A model generated the notes under the pieces. It saw only the letters and a program-made list of their open reading frames with translations, did no database searches and was not told where the DNA came from. Position numbers and translations under genes: made by a program. This document shows positions 62,301 through 64,000 of a stretch of DNA of 64,000 nucleotides, one piece after another; the first letter of the stretch is position 1; every line of letters starts with the position of its first letter. The stretch comes from Liolophura sinensis (taxonomy: Eukaryota; Mollusca; Polyplacophora; Chitonida; Chitonidae), in contig NC_088306.1 of assembly GCF_032854445.1 (NCBI RefSeq), positions 9,138,193 through 9,202,192 of the forward strand. Direction: 5' to 3'.

Positions 62301-63844
62301 GCGGGAGGCCTCCGTGGCGGAGGTGATTATCAGTGACAGTGTAGCCTCTCACAAATGTGGTCCCCGTGAGTTCACGTCCAGCTCTTATTGGCTTCCTTTC
62401 TGGCTATGTGTGGGAAGGTCTGTCAGTAACCTACGGATGGCCATAGGTTTCCTCCCACCATAATGCTAGCTGCCATCGATGTTATTAAACACCAGCCAGC
62501 AACCTGCGGATGGTCGTGGGTTTCCCCCGGGCTCTGCCCGGTTTCCACCCACTATAATGCTGGCCGCCGTCGTGTATTCTTGAGTACGGCGTAAAACACC
62601 AATCAAATAAATAAATAAAAATTGAACACCAGTCAAATAAATAAACTTTCCTCCAAGTGCAGTGACCACTTTCCTTCACCCATAAACTTTTCTGCCATTT
62701 TACAAGGGAGTGTGTTCCTGAGCTGTGTGTTATAACCCAGTGTGACAAATAAGTGAGATACATGTAGCTATTGGGCTGCTGCTTGACTGGGATTTCTTAA
62801 CTTTTCTTAACTGAACAGACTCGAGCAAATGTAACTGGCCTGTATCCATGTTAGAGCAGTTTAATGATCTGCAATCACACAATTTTGTAGATTTTGTGCT
62901 TTTTTGGTCAGTCTTTGGTAACCTGAAAAGTCAGACATACATGTAAGCAAACCTAGAATTAGTGTCAGAATCCTGGCTAGTTGCCAAAGTCTTTAATGTT
63001 GTAGTATAAGTATTAAACACCATGAATGTTCAGTAGATGTCGCCATGAGTGGATGTCTCCTAGAAGTATGCAGCTTCTCTGTAGCTAGTCTCCACAGCAC
63101 AGTACCCATTTTACTTCATCTGCAAGAGTGCGTGCCACCTGGTGGAGAAACATGCCAACCTCTTGGGTGGAAATGATAACTGAATCATGGGAAATGTAAT
63201 GTAATAGGTTTCTACAAGAAGTGGTCATGCCTTGAAACCGAAAATCTGTGTTTAAAAACTACGATTTCGCTAAATCGTTGTTGTTATGCAGTTAAGAACC
63301 CATTGAATATTTTTGTACTTCCAACCAACTATAAAACAATTATCATAGTCGTTGTTGTCTTTTTATAAAACTTTCTGTTGTCATACATCTTTTTCCTCCA
63401 TTTCAACACGACCGTGTTCGGAACCTGTCATGCGTCAAGCGTTCCCTGCGCAGTAGAGAGAAAGAAAACTACATTGCTGAGCAGATACGTCGCATAAGGT
63501 GTTAGAGATGGAAGAAAAGTGTAAAGTGCGGTGGAGACTAGCTGTAGGGAAGTTGCATACTTCTAGGTGATGGAGTTCTGGCATTACCTATCCATCACCT
63601 GCGTACTGATGCACAGACGAAGCCACTATCCTATAAATATATAAAGGCCGCATCCTCATTTGTTGTTGGTCACTTAATTTCTTCTGCAATTTTCCTTTCA
63701 GCCAATGAGTGTACTGCTGACACAGTGACAAATAGCATCGTCCCCATCGCGGTCGGAGCAGCTCTCGCAGGACTGGTTGTCATCGTCCTTATTGCTTACT
63801 TGATCGGTCGCCGTAGAAACCACAAGGGCTATGAGTCGGTGTAA
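38378..63844 (+). CDS. Lysosome-associated membrane protein (LAMP) with three lumenal domains, ten exons
   Basis: LAMPs are heavily glycosylated type I proteins of the lysosome membrane (family knowledge). Exons: 38378-38420, 50253-50356, 51389-51602, 52748-53115, 54979-55171, 56244-56414, 59857-59990, 60238-60487, 61723-61899, 63702-63844. All have GT-AG borders and matched phases; total 598 aa. Signal peptide 1-17 ends ALA. Domain 1 (about 18-192) has Cys30/68/144/188. A Thr/Pro hinge follows (193-212). Domain 2 (about 213-375) has Cys223/260/331/368. Domain 3 (about 380-558) has Cys390/427/514/555. A membrane segment spans about 563-586, then basic GRRRNHK and a terminal GYESV, the GYxx-hydrophobic lysosome sorting signal. 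Many NxS/T sites. Cys299 in domain 2 is an extra, apparently unpaired cysteine. The last intron-spanning joins were read by eye; alternative exons are possible. Confidence 0.95.
40449..40470. repeat. Perfect 22-bp palindrome
   Basis: CACCTGTCCA and TGGACAGGTG are exact inverted arms around GT. In LAMP intron 1. Confidence 0.9.
41640..41757 (+). mobile_element. SINE family A, 3' half
   Basis: CAACATAATGCTGGCTGCTG to AAAACACCAAGCAAATAAAT. Confidence 0.85.
43073..43195. repeat. Tandem duplication of about 62 bp
   Basis: TTCTTCTCAGCCATTGGGGAAACTTTCAC is repeated as TTCTTCCCATCCAATGGGGCAACTTTCAC; both are followed by TCATACAGAGATAAACA(G/T)TGTACAT. Confidence 0.9.
44588..44770 (+). mobile_element. 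SINE family A, partly doubled
   Basis: CCCACCATAATGCTGGC occurs twice (44620s and 44680s). The first copy is cut and joined to the second at GGCACCTGCAGATGG. Confidence 0.85.
45307..45515. mobile_element. Inverted-repeat MITE, family C
   Basis: TACCGTAATTCCTCAACTTT and ATGCGAAAAGGTTGAAAAAT ends, with the usual internal block. Confidence 0.88.
46774..47152. mobile_element. Inverted-repeat MITE, family C, split by a SINE
   Basis: Left end TACCTTAATTCCTCAACC (46774-46791) and the rest from AATTGCTCAACCTTTCTGTG (46933 on) to GAAGAATTACAGTAC. The SINE at 46792-46931 lies between. Confidence 0.9.
46792..46931 (+). mobile_element. SINE family A, 5' truncated, inside a MITE
   Basis: It is flanked by a 13-bp target duplication, TAATTCCTCAACC (46779-46791) and TAATTGCTCAACC (46932-46944), one mismatch. 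This marks a clean insertion of an already truncated copy. Confidence 0.92.
47689..47897. mobile_element. Inverted-repeat MITE, family C
   Basis: TACCCTAATTCTTCAACCTT left end; the right end is diverged (GCGAAAAAATTGGAGATTTG). Confidence 0.85.
48243..48441 (-). pseudogene. Relic of a mariner-like transposon, internally deleted
   Basis: About 199 bp flanked by TA, with inverted ends CAGAGTGTACCAGAAGTCTC and (inverted) CAGGGTGTCCCAGAAGTCGT. On the - strand from 48375 it reads [23 protein letters not shown], a stop, then [16 protein letters not shown]. This resembles the N-terminal helix-turn-helix of mariner/DDE transposases. The catalytic part is missing. Confidence 0.8.
48955..49066 (-). mobile_element. 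SINE family A, 5' half only, inverted
   Basis: + text TTGAACTCACAGCGACTGCATTGGTGAGATGCTCCTGGGTCATTCTGC, i.e. B-box and head without the 3' half. Confidence 0.8.
49943..50104 (-). mobile_element. SINE family A, inverted
   Basis: ATTGGTGTTTTACGCCATAC, CGACCAGCATTATTGTTGGA, GGCGGGAGAGGAAG. It ends about 150 bp upstream of LAMP exon 2. Confidence 0.88.
51690..51870 (+). mobile_element. SINE family A, 5' truncated
   Basis: TTCATGCTGGCTTCCACTCT to AAATCCCCATTCCAATAAAT. In LAMP intron 3. Confidence 0.88.
52229..52466. mobile_element. Inverted-repeat MITE, family C
   Basis: Left end CTTCCTCAGCCTTTTTCACG is diverged; right end ATGCGAAAAGGTTGAAGAAT then TACAGTA is intact. Confidence 0.85.
52748..53115 (+). 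CDS. LAMP exon 4, fused across domains 1 and 2
   Basis: This single exon encodes the second half of domain 1 (from AAVGLIG through FSDPDEC, Cys144 and Cys188), the hinge [18 protein letters not shown], and the first segment of domain 2 (Cys223, ending YTDMEGKK at a phase 0 donor). In domains 2 and 3 an intron lies 2-3 codons before the last cysteine; no intron is present at the matching place here. Confidence 0.95.
53165..53515. repeat. Minisatellite of GTCCTAGTCAT..AATAAAT units
   Basis: Alternating phrases AATGTCCTAGTCATTGGTA, GTCCTAGTCATGAATAAAT and GTCGTACTGGTGGATAAAT form a higher-order repeat of roughly 97 bp. In LAMP intron 4. Confidence 0.93.
53800..53947 (+). mobile_element. SINE family A with internal deletion
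   Basis: The head (GGCCGAGGGTGTTAGAACGC, GATGACCCAGGAGCCTCTCA) is joined directly to GGTCCATAATGCTGGCTGCC and the 3' end. Confidence 0.9.
54156..54424 (+). mobile_element. SINE family A, full-length reference copy
   Basis: The most complete copy: GGAGGCCTCCGTGGCTCAGT, A-box TGGCTCAGTTGG, TTAGCGCGCTAGC, B-box GTGAGTTCAAGTCC, body, GAAATATTCTTGAG-like block, tail CAATCAAATAAATAAAT. About 265 bp. A tRNA-derived Pol III head is inferred from the boxes. Confidence 0.93.
54485..54605 (+). mobile_element. SINE family B fragment
   Basis: GGACTGGTTGGCCCGGTGGCAGTATAATGTGACTGG, as in 2118-2412. Confidence 0.7.
54637..54978 (+). repeat. Tandem decayed copies of the start of LAMP exon 5
   Basis: Three degenerate copies of the exon 5 head lie directly upstream of the true exon (54979). 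They translate as [27 protein letters not shown] and [15 protein letters not shown], against [14 protein letters not shown] in the real exon. Each is followed by TTTAACTCTGATCTGTTACAG or similar, itself resembling the real acceptor region (CTATGATCTTTTACAG). The last two units are about 137 bp long and nearly identical to each other. All hit stops soon after the copied part. Confidence 0.85.
55330..55450 (+). mobile_element. SINE family A, left part of an interrupted copy
   Basis: Head to CTCTCCAGCTGTAAGTGGGA. The right part (56037-56080, GCGGAAAGGTCTGGCATC) continues after a 586-bp insertion. Confidence 0.88.
55451..56036. mobile_element. Non-autonomous hAT-like DNA transposon inside a SINE
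   Basis: It starts CAGGGTTCGCAC and ends GTGCGAACCATG, an imperfect 12-bp inverted repeat. No transposase ORF. Subterminal CTTGAAAAC/CTTGAATTT repeats occur at both ends. The SINE resumes with GCGGAA against GTGGGA on the left, a possible short target duplication. The superfamily is inferred from the CAGGG-type end. Confidence 0.8.
56098..56145. mobile_element. Inverted-repeat MITE, family C, end fragment
   Basis: ACAAACATGGGTAAAGGTTAAAGAATTACAG matches only the right end of the family. Confidence 0.65.
56493..56640. repeat. Dispersed repeat, family D
   Basis: CCTAAATGACCCCAATTTTTCGCCTACAAAA and GGTGCTGAAACATACAATTTTCCAGC, matching 24811-24980. Confidence 0.78.
58669..58798. mobile_element. 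Short fold-back element with CAGTGGCGGAT ends
   Basis: CAGTGGCGGATTCAAGAGG at the left and, inverted at the right, CAGTGGCGGATCCAGAGG. About 130 bp with an A-run inside. CAGTGGCGGATCCAG ends are typical of small non-autonomous DNA elements in animals. In LAMP intron 6. Confidence 0.85.
60025..60090 (+). mobile_element. SINE family A head fragment
   Basis: AAGCATGGCGCAGTGACCCAGGAGCCTCTCC only, 40 bp after LAMP exon 7. Confidence 0.65.
62306..62490 (+). mobile_element. SINE family A, first of two adjoining copies
   Basis: GGAGGCCTCCGTGGCGGAGG head to CACCATAATGCTAGCTGCC, then a cut end TTATTAAACACCAGCC. Confidence 0.88.
62491..62642 (+). mobile_element. SINE family A, second adjoining copy
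   Basis: Starts CCAGCAACCTGCGGATGGTC and ends AAAACACCAATC(AAAT)n, then CACCAGTCAAATAAATAAA again, as if inserted into the tail of the first copy. Confidence 0.88.
63702..63844 (+). CDS. LAMP terminal exon: membrane anchor and GYESV sorting tail
   Basis: Acceptor TTCCTTTCAG. The exon carries the last cysteine of domain 3 (NEC), a hydrophobic segment of about 24 residues ending AYLIG, a basic stop-transfer RRRNHK, and GYESV followed by TAA. A tyrosine signal at the extreme C-terminus with a short tail of about 12 residues is the hallmark of LAMP-1/2. Confidence 0.97.
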
Positions 63845-64000
63845 AACGGGGAAAGATCTCATGGTGTCATGGCAGAAACTTGTCGTTACAAAGGCAAAAG
63901 TACTTAATATCCAAGTGTGGTTAGGCGTACATTCTGTCTTAGCATAATTAAGAACGGGATAATCATTTGGTATTTAAAAGTTACTGTAGTATCTTCCAAT
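63845..64000 (+). other. Start of LAMP 3' UTR, cut by the window edge
   Basis: Non-coding sequence after the LAMP stop. No poly(A) signal occurs before the window ends. Confidence 0.6.

Overview
The window is intron-rich animal DNA, most likely from a lophotrochozoan such as a mollusc. This rests on gene structure (GT-AG introns of about 0.4-12 kb), on the four protein families, and on many short tRNA-derived SINEs ending in (AAAT/AATA)n tails. The species cannot be named from sequence alone. Four protein-coding genes were assembled by joining exons with consistent splice sites and phases. None is visible as a single long ORF.

Layout: (1) 73-7694, + strand, is the 3' half of WDR44, the Rab11-binding WD40 protein. 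Seven exons carry the whole WD40 propeller. (2) 13426-30059, - strand, is a complete ten-exon S28 serine carboxypeptidase of the PRSS16/prolylcarboxypeptidase/DPP7 family (497 aa, Ser178/Asp445/His466). WDR44 and S28 are convergent. (3) 36490-37857, - strand, is complete COPS9 (60 aa), the smallest COP9 signalosome subunit. (4) 38378-63844, + strand, is a complete ten-exon lysosome-associated membrane protein (LAMP, 598 aa). It has three four-cysteine lumenal domains rather than the usual one or two. COPS9 and LAMP are divergent, with about 520 bp between their start codons.

The most striking non-coding object is an array of 50 copies of a 110-bp unit (14301-19795). It fills most of the last S28 intron, between the exon with catalytic Asp and the exon with catalytic His. 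On the + strand, antisense to the host gene, nearly every unit has a pyrimidine-rich TTCAG and a GTGAGT exactly 30 nt apart, so it resembles an array of micro-exons. A second oddity is in the LAMP gene: decayed tandem copies of the start of exon 5, each with its own acceptor-like sequence, lie just upstream of the real exon.

The rest is introns and intergenic DNA packed with several SINE families, a roughly 210-bp inverted-repeat MITE family, a mariner relic, a hAT-like insertion that splits a SINE, fold-back elements and minisatellites. S28 peptidases and LAMPs both act in lysosomes. Both upstream regions carry GTCACATGA / GTCATGTGAC sequences resembling TFEB/MITF (CLEAR/M-box) sites, so shared lysosomal control is possible but unproven.
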